This document shows, piece after piece, positions 31,854 to 40,612 of a stretch of 64,000 bases of DNA. This DNA comes from Planomonospora parontospora. Lineage in GTDB: Bacteria; Actinomycetota; Actinomycetes; Streptosporangiales; Streptosporangiaceae. Each line of letters starts with the position of its first letter. The first letter of the stretch is position 1. The position numbers were made by a program, and so were the translations under genes. The DNA is taken from the NCBI GenBank assembly GCA_014647935.1, contig BMQD01000006.1:1-64000 (forward strand), given 5' to 3'. Under the pieces are notes generated by a model. It was not told the DNA's origin and did no database searches. It worked only from the letters and a program-made list of their open reading frames with translations.

Positions 31854-33074
31854 ATGGTCACTCTTTCCGCGGCCCGGCAGACCGGGAGCCGCATGGCCTG
31901 GCTCGACGCCCTGCACGGCATCGCCGCCGTGGCGGTGGTCTTCGAGCACGCCTTCAAGTTCCTGCTGCCCGAGGCGCGGCTGCCGGTCAAGACGGTCTTC
32001 GAACCAGGCTGGTACGGGGTGCTGGTGTTCTTCCTGGTCAGCGGCTACATCGTGCCGGCGTCGCTGGAGCGGCGAGGCAGTGTCCGGGCCTTCTGGATCT
32101 CCCGTCTCCTCCGGCTGTACCCGCTGTTCGGGGTGTGCCTGGCGGGCGTGGGGCTGCTGATGGCGGCCGGGTGGGACGGCCTGCACGTCTGGTGGGGGTC
32201 GCGGCCGGTCTCCATGACGGTGGGTCATCTGACGATGCTGCAGAACCTGCTGCACGTACCGAACCTGGTCAATGTGCTGTGGACGCTCTCCTACGAGATG
32301 GCCTTCTACCTGCTGGTGACCGCGGTCTACGTCCTCGGCCTGCACCGCGGGAGCACCGCGGGCGCGCTCGGTCTCACCGCGGCGGCCGTGCTGGGCGCGG
32401 GCACGCTGCCGGTCGCGCTGCTCTCGACCGGTGGATCGGGCCGGATGCTGGCGGTCGTGCTGGTGGTGACCGCGCTGGTGGCGACGGGGCTGGCGGCGGT
32501 GCTCGCGGGTCCGGACCGGGTACGGCGGGCGGGCGCGATCGTCATCGTGGTCACCGTGCTGGCGCTGCTGGCGGTCAACCAGAGCTTCCCCGCCCCCGGA
32601 CAGGGACTGCTGATCCTGGCCACCATGTTCTCAGGCACCGCCCTGTACCGGGCCGAGCAGGGCCAGATCCCCTGGAGGCGGGCCGGGTGGGTGGCTCTGG
32701 TGCCGCTGGCCGGGATCTGGCTGGCACACGGCGAGGCAGGGCTTCAGACGGCGATCGCCGCCGCCTGGTTCACCTTCGCCGGCGGCATGGCGCTGCGGCG
32801 CCGCAGAGTGCCGCAGGCCTTGGCCTGGCTGGGACTGGTCAGCTACTCGATCTACCTGCTCCATCCCCTCCTGCTGGAGGGCGTCGAGCGGTTCTGGCCC
32901 GAACCGCTGGCCGTACCGCTGGGTGCTCGGCTGGTGGCGCTGGCGGGCGTGCTGGGGCTGCTGCTCGGTATCAGCGCGTTGACCTGGCGGTTCGTGGAGG
33001 CTCCCGCGCAGCGGCTGGGCAGGAGCCTCATCGCGCGGGTCCCGGACCGGGCCCCGCGGAGCGGGCGGGGGTGA
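31854..33074 (+). CDS. Acyltransferase 3 (OafA-type) membrane protein
   Basis: 406 residues with about ten membrane helices. The family landmark at the start is AWLDALHGIAAVAVVFEHAF (catalytic His candidate in EHAF, residues near 34), followed by YGVLVFFLVSGYIVPASL, FWISRLLRLYPLF and NVLWTLSYEMAFYL. The C-terminal segment YSIYLLHPLLL is also typical. Such proteins O-acylate cell-surface sugars, antibiotics or lipids using acyl-CoA. No neighbouring sugar genes tell the target. A terminator hairpin stands between it and the convergent acyl-CoA synthetase gene. Confidence 0.88.
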   Translation: MVTLSAARQTGSRMAWLDALHGIAAVAVVFEHAFKFLLPEARLPVKTVFEPGWYGVLVFFLVSGYIVPASLERRGSVRAFWISRLLRLYPLFGVCLAGVGLLMAAGWDGLHVWWGSRPVSMTVGHLTMLQNLLHVPNLVNVLWTLSYEMAFYLLVTAVYVLGLHRGSTAGALGLTAAAVLGAGTLPVALLSTGGSGRMLAVVLVVTALVATGLAAVLAGPDRVRRAGAIVIVVTVLALLAVNQSFPAPGQGLLILATMFSGTALYRAEQGQIPWRRAGWVALVPLAGIWLAHGEAGLQTAIAAAWFTFAGGMALRRRRVPQALAWLGLVSYSIYLLHPLLLEGVERFWPEPLAVPLGARLVALAGVLGLLLGISALTWRFVEAPAQRLGRSLIARVPDRAPRSGRG

Positions 33075-33130
33075 GGGCCGCCGGGCCCGGCTCCTCCGTC
33101 ATCCCGGCTTCGGCACGGACGCGGGTCCCA

Positions 33131-33164
33131 GGCGCCGTTCACCGGGTCGCCGGTGAACGGCGCC
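33131..33164. terminator. Hairpin between convergent genes
   Basis: A perfect 15-bp stem (33131-33145 with 33150-33164) with a 4-nt loop, between the acyltransferase stop at 33074 and the acyl-CoA synthetase stop at 33172. It can serve both strands. Confidence 0.75.
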
Positions 33165-33171
33165 ACCGGGG

Positions 33172-34632
33172 CTACCGGTGCTCCAGGTAGTCCTCGCGGA
33201 CCCGGGAGCGGGAGAGCTTGCCCGTGGGGGTGCGGGGCAGCTCGTCGCGGAACTCGACCACCCGGGGGTGCTTGAAGCGGGCCAGGCGCGGCCCGAGGTG
33301 CTCCAGCAGTTCCTCGGCCGAGGGCCGGGGACCGGGCAGGGGCTGGACGAGCGCGACCACGACGTGGCCCCACTCCTCGTCCGGCACCCCGATCACCGCG
33401 GCGTCGGCGACCGCCGGATGCTCCAGGATCGCCGCCTCCACCTCGGCCGGGTAGATGTTCACCCCGCCGGAGACGATCAGGTCGGTCCGGCGGTCGCACA
33501 GGAACAGGAAGCCGTCGGCGTCCAGGTAGCCGATGTCGCCGGGGGCGTACCAGTCGTCCCGCATGCTGGCGGCGGTCTTGGCGGGGTCCTTGAGGTACTC
33601 GAACCGGTTGGTGGCCGACCTGACGTGGATCAGGCCGGGCTCGCCCGGCGGGAGCTCCTCGCCGTCCGGGCCGAGGATCCTCGCCTCGAACGTCGGGGCC
33701 GGGCGGCCGACCGTGCCGGGGCGCTCCAGCCAGTCGTACGGCTTGACCGCGAAGGCGATGGCGGACTCGGTGGAGCCGTAGTACTCGTACAGGACCGGGC
33801 CCCACCAGTCCATCATCTGCTTCTTGTCGGCCACCGGGCAGGCGGCGCCGGTGTGGACCACCTGCCGGAGCGAGGACACGTCGTACTTCCCGCGGACCTC
33901 GGGCGGCAGGCGCAGCATCCGGTGGAACATCGTGGGCACCATCATCGCGTTGGTGACCCGGTGGCGCTCGATCAGCTCCAGGACGGTCACCGGGTCGAAC
34001 CTCGGCGCGATCACCAGCGTGTGCCCCAGGTGCAGGGCGAACAGGGTGTGCGCGCACGGCGCCGAGTGGTACATCGGCGAGGTGACCAGGTGGATCCCGT
34101 CGCCCGGCCGCAGGTCGCAGGTCTCGCCGAGGAACCAGGTGTAGAGCGGGAGGCTCTTCTCCGGCTCGGCGCCGGACAGCGGGCGCCGCACCCCCTTGGG
34201 GAACCCGGTGGTGCCCGAGGTGTACCACATGACCGCGCCCGCGGTCCGGTCCCGCGGCGCGGTCTCCGGCTGCCCCTCGGCCAGCGCGGCGGTCCCGCCC
34301 GACTCGGGCGTGACCGTGATCCGGGCCTCGCTGTCGGCCAGGATGTAATCGATCTCCTTCTCGGTCAGGTGCCAGTTGACCGGCACGTGGTACAGCCCGA
34401 TCTGACCGGTGGCCAGGAGCATGACCACCGCGTCGATCCCGTTGGGCAGCACCCCGGCGACCACGTCGCCCGGGCCGAGGCCCCGCGCCCGCAGCCCGTG
34501 CGAGACCCGGTTGACGCGGGCGAGCAGCTCGCCGTAGGTGGTGACGGTCCCGTCGGTGTCGATCACGGCCCTGCGCCCGGGGTCGGCCTCGGCGATCCGG
34601 TAGAAGCCCGGCAGCCCGCTGATGTCGGTCAC
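33172..34632 (-). CDS. Acyl-CoA synthetase (AMP-forming)
   Basis: 486 residues from GTG 34632. AMP-binding signature WYTSGTTGFPKGV near residue 137, YGSTE, GDIGYLDADGFLFLCDRRTD and the C-terminal lysine motif PRTPTGKLSR are all present. It activates a carboxylic acid to acyl-AMP and then to the CoA thioester. Downstream of the two acyl-CoA dehydrogenase genes by 22 bp, it ends the operon. The trio suggests breakdown of an unusual fatty, cyclic or steroid side-chain acid. Its own terminator is at 33131. Confidence 0.9.
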   Translation of the reverse strand: MTDISGLPGFYRIAEADPGRRAVIDTDGTVTTYGELLARVNRVSHGLRARGLGPGDVVAGVLPNGIDAVVMLLATGQIGLYHVPVNWHLTEKEIDYILADSEARITVTPESGGTAALAEGQPETAPRDRTAGAVMWYTSGTTGFPKGVRRPLSGAEPEKSLPLYTWFLGETCDLRPGDGIHLVTSPMYHSAPCAHTLFALHLGHTLVIAPRFDPVTVLELIERHRVTNAMMVPTMFHRMLRLPPEVRGKYDVSSLRQVVHTGAACPVADKKQMMDWWGPVLYEYYGSTESAIAFAVKPYDWLERPGTVGRPAPTFEARILGPDGEELPPGEPGLIHVRSATNRFEYLKDPAKTAASMRDDWYAPGDIGYLDADGFLFLCDRRTDLIVSGGVNIYPAEVEAAILEHPAVADAAVIGVPDEEWGHVVVALVQPLPGPRPSAEELLEHLGPRLARFKHPRVVEFRDELPRTPTGKLSRSRVREDYLEHR

Positions 34633-34654
34633 GGGTTCCCCTCTCTGTGCGGCT

Positions 34655-35632
34655 CTACAGCTCCAGCAGGTCGGCGAGGCGGGCGCGGTGGACCCGCGGC
34701 GGGCCGAGGAGCACCTCGTCCGCCTTGGCGCGCTTGTAGTACAGGTGGGCGTCGTGCTCCCAGGTGAAGCCGATGCCGCCGTGCAGCAGGAGGCTGCCGG
34801 AGGCGACCTCGAAGCAGGCGCGGCCCAGGTACGCCTGGGCCAGCGCGGCGGCCCCGGGCAGTTCGGCGGGGGCCTCGTCGGCGGCCCAGGCGGCGTACCG
34901 GACGATCGACTCGGCCTGCTCCAGCGTGCAGTGCATGTCGGCGAGCCGGTGCTTGACGGCCTGGTAGGAGCCGATCACCCGGTTGAAGGCGACCCGGATC
35001 CTGCTGTAGGCGACGATGGCCTCCAGCGAGGCCCGCAGCACGCCGAGCTGCTCGGCCGCCACCGCCACGGCGAACAGGTCGCGGGCGCGGGCGATCCCGG
35101 CGGCGGAGACGGCCGCCACCTCGCCGCCCGGCTCCACCAGGGCCTGCCGGCGGGTGGGATCGAGGGTCCGCAGCGCTCGCCGCTCGCCGTCGGTGCGGGC
35201 GAGCACCCGGTCGCCGTCGATCGTCAGGACCACGTCGGCCTCGGCCCCGTTGAGCGCCCGGTTCCCGTCGAGGACGACGGTCGCGGTGGTCGTCCCGGCG
35301 GCGACGCCGGCCAGGATCTCCTTCTCGCCCGTCTCGGTGAGCAGGATCGCGGCCAGCGTGGTGGCCAGGAACGGCCCGGGCAGCAGCGCCGCGCCGGTCT
35401 CCTCCAGGACGACCGCCAGCTCGGCGTGCCCGGCGCCGGTCCCGCCGCGCTCCTCGGGCACGGTCAGGCCGGTCAGGCCGAGCTCGCCGGCCAGCCGCCG
35501 GTAGACCTCCGGGTCGTGGCCGGGCTCCGACTCCATCGCCCGCCGTACGGCCGGCATGGGTGAGGCGGCGGCGAGGAAGGAGCAGACGGCGTCGCGCAGC
35601 TCGCGCTGCTCCGGGGTGGGCACGAGTCTCAT
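34655..35632 (-). CDS. Acyl-CoA dehydrogenase (short, FadE-type partner)
   Basis: 325 residues from ATG 35632. Shorter than usual (about 380), as in actinobacterial FadE subunits that form alpha2beta2 pairs with a second dehydrogenase. Recognisable parts are LGLTGLTVPEERGGTGAGHA, ELAVVLEETGAALL, SYQAVKHRLADMHCTLEQAE and LLHGGIGFTWEHDAHLYYKR. The FAD-binding middle portion is reduced. The ATG overlaps the stop of the upstream dehydrogenase by 3 bp, which fits equal production of the two subunits. Part of the acyl-CoA operon. Confidence 0.88.
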   Translation of the reverse strand: MRLVPTPEQRELRDAVCSFLAAASPMPAVRRAMESEPGHDPEVYRRLAGELGLTGLTVPEERGGTGAGHAELAVVLEETGAALLPGPFLATTLAAILLTETGEKEILAGVAAGTTTATVVLDGNRALNGAEADVVLTIDGDRVLARTDGERRALRTLDPTRRQALVEPGGEVAAVSAAGIARARDLFAVAVAAEQLGVLRASLEAIVAYSRIRVAFNRVIGSYQAVKHRLADMHCTLEQAESIVRYAAWAADEAPAELPGAAALAQAYLGRACFEVASGSLLLHGGIGFTWEHDAHLYYKRAKADEVLLGPPRVHRARLADLLEL

Positions 35633-36927
35633 CGGGGGGCCTCTCCGCTCGTCCTGAGCTCCTTGAACGGCACGTTCTTGTCCGTGCGCGGTTCGGGGGG
35701 CAGGTTCAGCACGCGCTCGCTCACGATGTTGCGCATGATCTCGTTGGTGCCGCCGCCGAGGGCCATCGCGGGCGCGAGCGAGACGGCGTGGGCCAGCCCG
35801 CCGTCCCCTCCGGCCGTCCCGCCGTCTCCTCCGGCCCCGTCCCCGGTCCCGACCCCGGGTCCCTCCCCGTTCCCGGTCCCGCCCGGGGATGCGTCCCCGG
35901 GCCCGTCCTCGATCCAGGCGACGGCCTCCGGCCCGGCCAGCGAGGTGGCCAGGTCGGCCTGGAACATGGTCAGCTCGGCCAGCAGCAACTTGGCCGCGCT
36001 GCCCCGGGCGCCGGGGAAGATCCCGGCCTTCGTCTCCTGGGCGAGCCGCTGATTGAACAGGGCCAGGGCGCGGGAGCGGATGTGCAGCTCGACGAGCCGG
36101 TCGCGGACCACGGGGTCGGCGGTGTCGGCGGTGCGGCGCAGCGCCTCGAAGGCGACCGGGTTGTCCTTCTGCCCGCCCATGCCGACGCCGCCGGCGATCG
36201 ACAGGCGTTCGTGGAGCAGGGTGGTGACGGCGCAGTTCCAGCCGTCGCCGACGCGGCCGACCACGTTCTCCGCGGGGATGTGCACGCCGTCGAAGAAGAT
36301 CTCGTTGAAGTGGGCGCGGCCGGTCATGTCGCGCAGCGGCCGGACGGTGACGCCGGGGGCGTGCATGTCCACGATGAACATGGTCAGGCCCTTGTGCTTG
36401 GGCACGTCCGGGTCGGTGCGGGCGAGCAGCAGGCCCCAGTCGGCGTGCTGGGCGACCGAGGTCCAGACCTTCTGCCCGTCGACCACCCAGCCGCCGTCGG
36501 TGGCCGCGGCCCTGGTCTGCAGGGCGGCGACGTCGCTGCCCGCGGCGGGCTCGGAGAACAGCTGGCACCAGATCTCCTCGCCGCGCAGCAGCGGCCGCAG
36601 GTGGCGGCGGCGCTGGGCGTCGGTACCCAGGTCGACGAGGGTCGGCCCGCACATGCCGAGGCCGATGGAGAAGACGTAGGTCGGCAGGGTGAAGGCGGCG
36701 GCCTCGGCGGCGAAGGCGCGTTCCTCGGCCTGGGTGAGGCCCTGCCCGCCCCACTCGGCCGGCCAGGTGATGCCCGAGTAGCCCGCGTCGTACAGCTTCG
36801 CCATGAACTCCTTGGCGGCGGCGACCCCGCCGGGGTCGGAGGCGCCCCCCGCCCGGCCGTCCGGGCCGTCCTGGGCGTTGGCCTCCAGCCAGGTCCTGGC
36901 CCGCCGCCGGTACTCCTCGAGATCCAT
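35629..36927 (-). CDS. Acyl-CoA dehydrogenase with Gly-rich insertion
   Basis: 432 residues from ATG 36927, preceded by TTGGAG at five bases. N-terminal YRRRARTWLEAN, the substrate/FAD phrase LFSEPAAGSDVAALQTRA and C-terminal GGGTNEIMRNIVSERVL mark the family. A stretch of about 40 residues made of Gly, Asp, Thr and Pro interrupts the C-terminal helical domain (about residues 335-377), encoded by GC-rich simple sequence near 35800-35900. First gene of the operon dehydrogenase, dehydrogenase, acyl-CoA synthetase. Likely the catalytic partner of the shorter dehydrogenase downstream. Confidence 0.88.
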   Translation of the reverse strand: MDLEEYRRRARTWLEANAQDGPDGRAGGASDPGGVAAAKEFMAKLYDAGYSGITWPAEWGGQGLTQAEERAFAAEAAAFTLPTYVFSIGLGMCGPTLVDLGTDAQRRRHLRPLLRGEEIWCQLFSEPAAGSDVAALQTRAAATDGGWVVDGQKVWTSVAQHADWGLLLARTDPDVPKHKGLTMFIVDMHAPGVTVRPLRDMTGRAHFNEIFFDGVHIPAENVVGRVGDGWNCAVTTLLHERLSIAGGVGMGGQKDNPVAFEALRRTADTADPVVRDRLVELHIRSRALALFNQRLAQETKAGIFPGARGSAAKLLLAELTMFQADLATSLAGPEAVAWIEDGPGDASPGGTGNGEGPGVGTGDGAGGDGGTAGGDGGLAHAVSLAPAMALGGGTNEIMRNIVSERVLNLPPEPRTDKNVPFKELRTSGEAPR

Positions 36928-36979
36928 GTCCACTCCAATCAGTGCCCACTTACTCTAACGAGCGGCGGCGCGGCCGTAC

Positions 36980-36992
36980 AGAGCATTGCTCT
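36980..36992. promoter_or_regulatory. Small inverted repeat in a divergent promoter region
   Basis: AGAGCA-T-TGCTCT, 53 bp before the dehydrogenase start and about 105 bp before the kinase start. It may be an operator for the acyl-CoA operon, although no regulator gene is adjacent. Confidence 0.35.
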
Positions 36993-37097
36993 ACACCGGA
37001 CCCGGAGATGATCTTTGCCCCTTCTTGGCCATGTATCGCCAGGTAATGGCAATTAATCCGCCTGGTGGGGTCGTCTGGGTTCGGGGGGAAGGTCGGT

Positions 37098-38444
37098 GTG
37101 ATCACACGTCACTCGTGGTCCGTCCGAACCCGGCTGACGCTGATCGCCGTCGCCACCGCCGCCCTGTCCGGCCTCGTCATCACCACGGTCGCCACGCTCG
37201 CCCTCTACGACCTGGCCCGCGACTACCAGACCAACCAGGTGGCCGGCGCCGCCCTGGAGGTCGTCCACCTCGCCCAGCGGGGACGGCTGCCCGCCGTGCT
37301 GGAGCACGGCAACGGGGTCGGCAGCCAGGTGCTGGACTCCTCCGGGCGGGTCGTCGCGGCCACCCCCGACCTGGCCGGCGCGCCCCCGGTCGCGGACTTC
37401 CGGCCCGGCGGGGACGACGTCATGGCCGGCCGCGAGCTGTGCGACCCGCCCCGGATGCCCGGGGAGTGCGTGATCGCCGTGGCCTTCCGCATCGACCGGC
37501 CGGGCGGCGACTGGCTCGTCTACTCCCTCGGCGCGATGATCCCCTGGTACGTGCACTCGGGGCTGTTCGCCTTCCTCGTCACCGTCTCCCTGCTCATCGT
37601 GGTGCTGGCCGGGGCCGGCACCTACCGCACGGTGACCGGGGCGCTGAACCCGGTGAACGCGATCACCGGCGAGCTCGCGGAGATCACCGCGACCGACGTG
37701 GGGCGCCGGGTCCCGGTGCCGCGCGCCGAGGACGAGATCAGGCAGCTGGCCGAGACCATCAACCAGACCCTCGACCGGCTGGAGGAGGCGGTCGAGCAGC
37801 AGCGCCGGTTCGCCTCCGACGCCTCCCACGACCTGCGCAGCCCGCTCACCGCGATGCGCACCCAGGTGGAGGAGGCCCTGCAGTATCCCGAGGACGTCGA
37901 CTGGACCGCCAAGGCGCAGGCGATGCTCGCCAGCCTGGACCGGCTCCAGGCGATCGTCGCCGACCTGCTGACGCTGGCCAGGCTCGACTCCGGCACGCCC
38001 GCCGCCGAGGAGGCCGTCGACCTGGGCGAGCTGGCCGGCGGCGAGCTGGACCGCCGGCCGCGCCGGGTCGAGGTGGTCAGGAGGCTGGAGCCGGGCGTGC
38101 GGGTGACCGGCGACCCGCTCCGGCTCTCCCGGCTGCTCACCAACCTGATGGACAACGCCGAGCGGCACGCCGTCTCCGCCGTCACGGTGACCGTGGCCGC
38201 GCGCGGGGACACCGCCGTCCTGGAGGTGCTCGACGACGGCGCCGGGATCGCCCCCGAGCAGCGGGAGGTGGTCTTCCGCCGGTTCACCCGGCTGGACGCC
38301 GCCCGCAGCAGGGACGCCGGGGGCACCGGCCTGGGGCTCTCCATCGCCAGGGAGATCGCCGCGTCCCACGGCGGGACCCTGCGGATCGAGGACAGCCCGA
38401 AGGGTGCCCGGTTCGTCCTGCGCCTGCCGGTGGCGCGCCCGTGA
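37098..38444 (+). CDS. Sensor histidine kinase (orphan)
   Basis: 448 residues from GTG 37098. Two membrane helices (ALSGLVITTVATLALYDL and AFLVTVSLLIVVLAGAG) flank a periplasmic domain of about 110 residues with a Cys pair (ELCDPPRMPGECVIAV). HAMP, then a HisKA domain with SHDLRSPLTAMRTQ (His phosphoacceptor) and an ATPase domain with NLMDNAERH, DDGAGIAPEQ and GGTGLGLSI. All boxes are intact. No response regulator gene lies next to it, so its partner is elsewhere. Its last 160 bp are overlapped by the convergent EamA gene. Confidence 0.9.
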   Translation: MITRHSWSVRTRLTLIAVATAALSGLVITTVATLALYDLARDYQTNQVAGAALEVVHLAQRGRLPAVLEHGNGVGSQVLDSSGRVVAATPDLAGAPPVADFRPGGDDVMAGRELCDPPRMPGECVIAVAFRIDRPGGDWLVYSLGAMIPWYVHSGLFAFLVTVSLLIVVLAGAGTYRTVTGALNPVNAITGELAEITATDVGRRVPVPRAEDEIRQLAETINQTLDRLEEAVEQQRRFASDASHDLRSPLTAMRTQVEEALQYPEDVDWTAKAQAMLASLDRLQAIVADLLTLARLDSGTPAAEEAVDLGELAGGELDRRPRRVEVVRRLEPGVRVTGDPLRLSRLLTNLMDNAERHAVSAVTVTVAARGDTAVLEVLDDGAGIAPEQREVVFRRFTRLDAARSRDAGGTGLGLSIAREIAASHGGTLRIEDSPKGARFVLRLPVARP

Positions 38445-39399
38445 CCCGCCGGCCCGGAGGGCGTCCGGTCCGCCCCGCGCCCGGCGGCGGGCCCGCCGAC
38501 GCGCCCGCCGCTGGGCGGCGGCCGGGTGCCACCACCAGGAGCATCGCCGCGGCGATCAGCCCGCCGCCGAGCAGGACGCTCCCGGTGAGCGCCTCGCCGT
38601 AGGCGACGGCGGCCAGGGCGGTCACCCAGAGCGGCTGCGACGACAGGATCACCGCGGCGGGCACCGGCGGGACGTGGGCCTGGCCGAAGGAGCGGGCCAG
38701 GAAGCCGAGCGCGCAGGCCACGATCGACAGGTGGCCCAGGATCGCCCAGTCCTCGGGGGTCCGGGGCAGGGTCAGGCCGTCCGGGGCGGCGAGCACGCCG
38801 GTCATCGCGGCGATGACGCCGAGCTGGATCACGGTGACCGCGTAGACGTCCCGCCGCGCCCGGCCGGAGGCGCCGAGGACCAGCGTGTGCGCGGAGTACA
38901 GCACCGCGGCCAGCAGGGTGACGCCCAGCGCGGGCAGGGAGACGTCCTGCCCGGGGGTCCCGCGCAGGAGGGTGAAGGAGACCAGCGCGACCGCCGCCAG
39001 GGCCACCGCCCCCCACGTCCGCCGCGACAGGCGGGTGCCCAGCACCGCCAGGCCGAGGATCGGGGTGATCACCACGTAGGAGCCGACCGTGAACCCGGAG
39101 ACGGGTGAGGACAGGTCGTGCAGCGCCACCGCCTGGGCGGTCTGCCCCACCCCGAACAGCAGGCCGAGCAGGATCCCGGTGGGCCAGGTGCCCTCGGGCA
39201 GCCCGCGCAGGCAGCCGGGGCGGAGCGCGAGCAGCGCCAGCGTGGCCAGGCCGTACCGCTCGGCCAGCAGGTCGGCCACCGGCATCCGGGCGATGAGGTC
39301 CTTCATCAGCGGGAAGGCCGACCCCCAGGCCGCGCTGACGAACAACAGGAGGGCGGCGCCCAGGAGGGGCCGGGGCACTGACGACACCGGTGCTGCCAT
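38284..39399 (-). CDS. EamA/DMT-family transporter with extended C-terminus
   Basis: 371 residues. About ten membrane helices in two EamA halves (ALLLFVSAAWGSAFPLMKDL, GVTLLAAVLYSAHTLVLGAS and others), as in drug/metabolite exporters of the RhaT/YdcZ group. The transporter proper ends about residue 300 (AAAMLLVVAPGRR). The remaining roughly 70 residues are Pro/Arg/Gly-rich and are read from the DNA strand opposite the kinase gene, up to the first stop at 38284. The extension may be untranslated in practice only if a termination or assembly error exists. Substrate unknown. Divergent from the AurF-like operon. Confidence 0.85.
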   Translation of the reverse strand: MAAPVSSVPRPLLGAALLLFVSAAWGSAFPLMKDLIARMPVADLLAERYGLATLALLALRPGCLRGLPEGTWPTGILLGLLFGVGQTAQAVALHDLSSPVSGFTVGSYVVITPILGLAVLGTRLSRRTWGAVALAAVALVSFTLLRGTPGQDVSLPALGVTLLAAVLYSAHTLVLGASGRARRDVYAVTVIQLGVIAAMTGVLAAPDGLTLPRTPEDWAILGHLSIVACALGFLARSFGQAHVPPVPAAVILSSQPLWVTALAAVAYGEALTGSVLLGGGLIAAAMLLVVAPGRRPAAGASAGPPPGAGRTGRPPGRRVTGAPPAGAGRTGHPSGCPRSAGSRRGTRRSPWRWRAPGRCPRRPCCGRRPAG

Positions 39400-39571
39400 A
39401 CGGGAAGGGTGGCATCACCGTGAGCCGCCGGAAGGCGGCCTTCGGTCGTGGAGGGTGGGCTGAATACAACCCTGAGGGAGGACGCACCTCCCGCGGGCGA
39501 CAGACGCCACTCCGGGGTGACGAAAAGGACCCTCCGTTCTGAAAGACCTCAGTTTTCCGGACTTTCCGCCT

Positions 39572-39592
39572 TATTGGATTCTTCGTACAATA
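39572..39592 (+). promoter_or_regulatory. Promoter and possible operator of the diiron oxygenase operon
   Basis: A -10 box TACAAT at 39586-39591 lies about 30 bp before the ATG. It is covered by an inverted repeat TATTG-N11-CAATA (39572-39592), the size of a TetR-type site. The -35 region is weak. Confidence 0.45.
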
Positions 39593-39622
39593 CGGTGCAG
39601 GAGATCCGAGAGGGAGGACCGC

Positions 39623-40612
39623 ATGACAGCGACTCCGCGCACCACCGCCGATCAGGAGCACGACCGGGCGGTCACGGAGAGGCGCGCCTACGAGGCGGTC
39701 ATCGAGCGCCTCTCCAAGGCGTCGGTCGACAAGCACTGGGAGCCCTACGTCGACATCCCCTGGGACGATCCCGACTTCCTGGTCCGCCAGGACGACCCCC
39801 GCTGGGAGCTGCCCGGAGTCGACCGGCTGGGCGGCTCCGCGTGGTACCGCGCGCAGCCGCCCGAGGTCCGCGCGAAGATCGGGCTGTGGCGGGTGGCGAC
39901 CGCCATGAAGATCGGCCTGCAGTTCGAGAACCTGCTCAAACGCGGCCTGCTCAACTACGCCTACCGGCTGCCGAACGGCTCCCCCGAGTTCCGCTACGTC
40001 TACCACGAGACGATCGAGGAGGGGCACCACGGGATGATGTTCCAGGAGTTCGTCAACCGGACGGGACTCCCGATCCGCGGCATGCCCGGCCCGCTCAGCC
40101 TGCTCTCCCAGATCACGCCCTGGATCCCGCTGGTCTCCACCGAGCTGTTCTTCGTCTTCGTGCTCGGCGGCGAGGACCCCATCGACCACGTGCAGCGCAA
40201 GGCGCTGCGGGAGGGGCAGATCAAGCACCCGCTGGAGGAGGTCATCATGCGGATCCACATCGCGGAGGAGGCCCGGCACATCTCCTTCGCCCGGCACTAC
40301 CTGCGCCGCCGGGTCCCCCGCCTGCCCCGCCTCCACCGCCTCCTGCTGGGCCTGGTCTCCCCCGTCGTGCTGGGCGTCATGGCTCGCATCATGCTCTCGC
40401 CGCCCGGATCGATGATCAGGGCGTTCCGCATCCCGGACGACGTCGTCCGGGAGGTCTACACCGACGACCCGCACATGGCGCAGGAGATCCGCGACTCGGT
40501 CTCCCGGACCCGTGAACTCTGCACCGAGCTGGGCATGATGAACCGGGTCCAGCGGAGGGTCTGGAAGGCCATGGGGATCTACGACGAGCCCGCGCGGAAG
40601 GCGGCCGCATGA
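39623..40612 (+). CDS. AurF-like diiron oxygenase
   Basis: 329 residues. Family motifs for two-iron binding are visible: E in YHETIEEGHHGMMF (ExxxxEExHH type) and HIAEEARHISFARHY (EExRH). The N-terminal part matches AurF/p-aminobenzoate N-oxygenase-like proteins (DIPWDDPDFLV...DDPRWEL). They oxidise amines to nitro groups or hydroxylate other substrates. GGGAGG precedes ATG 39623 and a promoter is visible upstream. The downstream SDR overlaps its stop by four bases. No ferredoxin or acyl-carrier gene is nearby, so the substrate is open. Confidence 0.85.
   Translation: MTATPRTTADQEHDRAVTERRAYEAVIERLSKASVDKHWEPYVDIPWDDPDFLVRQDDPRWELPGVDRLGGSAWYRAQPPEVRAKIGLWRVATAMKIGLQFENLLKRGLLNYAYRLPNGSPEFRYVYHETIEEGHHGMMFQEFVNRTGLPIRGMPGPLSLLSQITPWIPLVSTELFFVFVLGGEDPIDHVQRKALREGQIKHPLEEVIMRIHIAEEARHISFARHYLRRRVPRLPRLHRLLLGLVSPVVLGVMARIMLSPPGSMIRAFRIPDDVVREVYTDDPHMAQEIRDSVSRTRELCTELGMMNRVQRRVWKAMGIYDEPARKAAA

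Noticed and set aside
37622-40474. A 950-residue minus-strand open frame
   Set aside because: Made of antisense of the kinase and oxygenase genes; low-complexity peptide.
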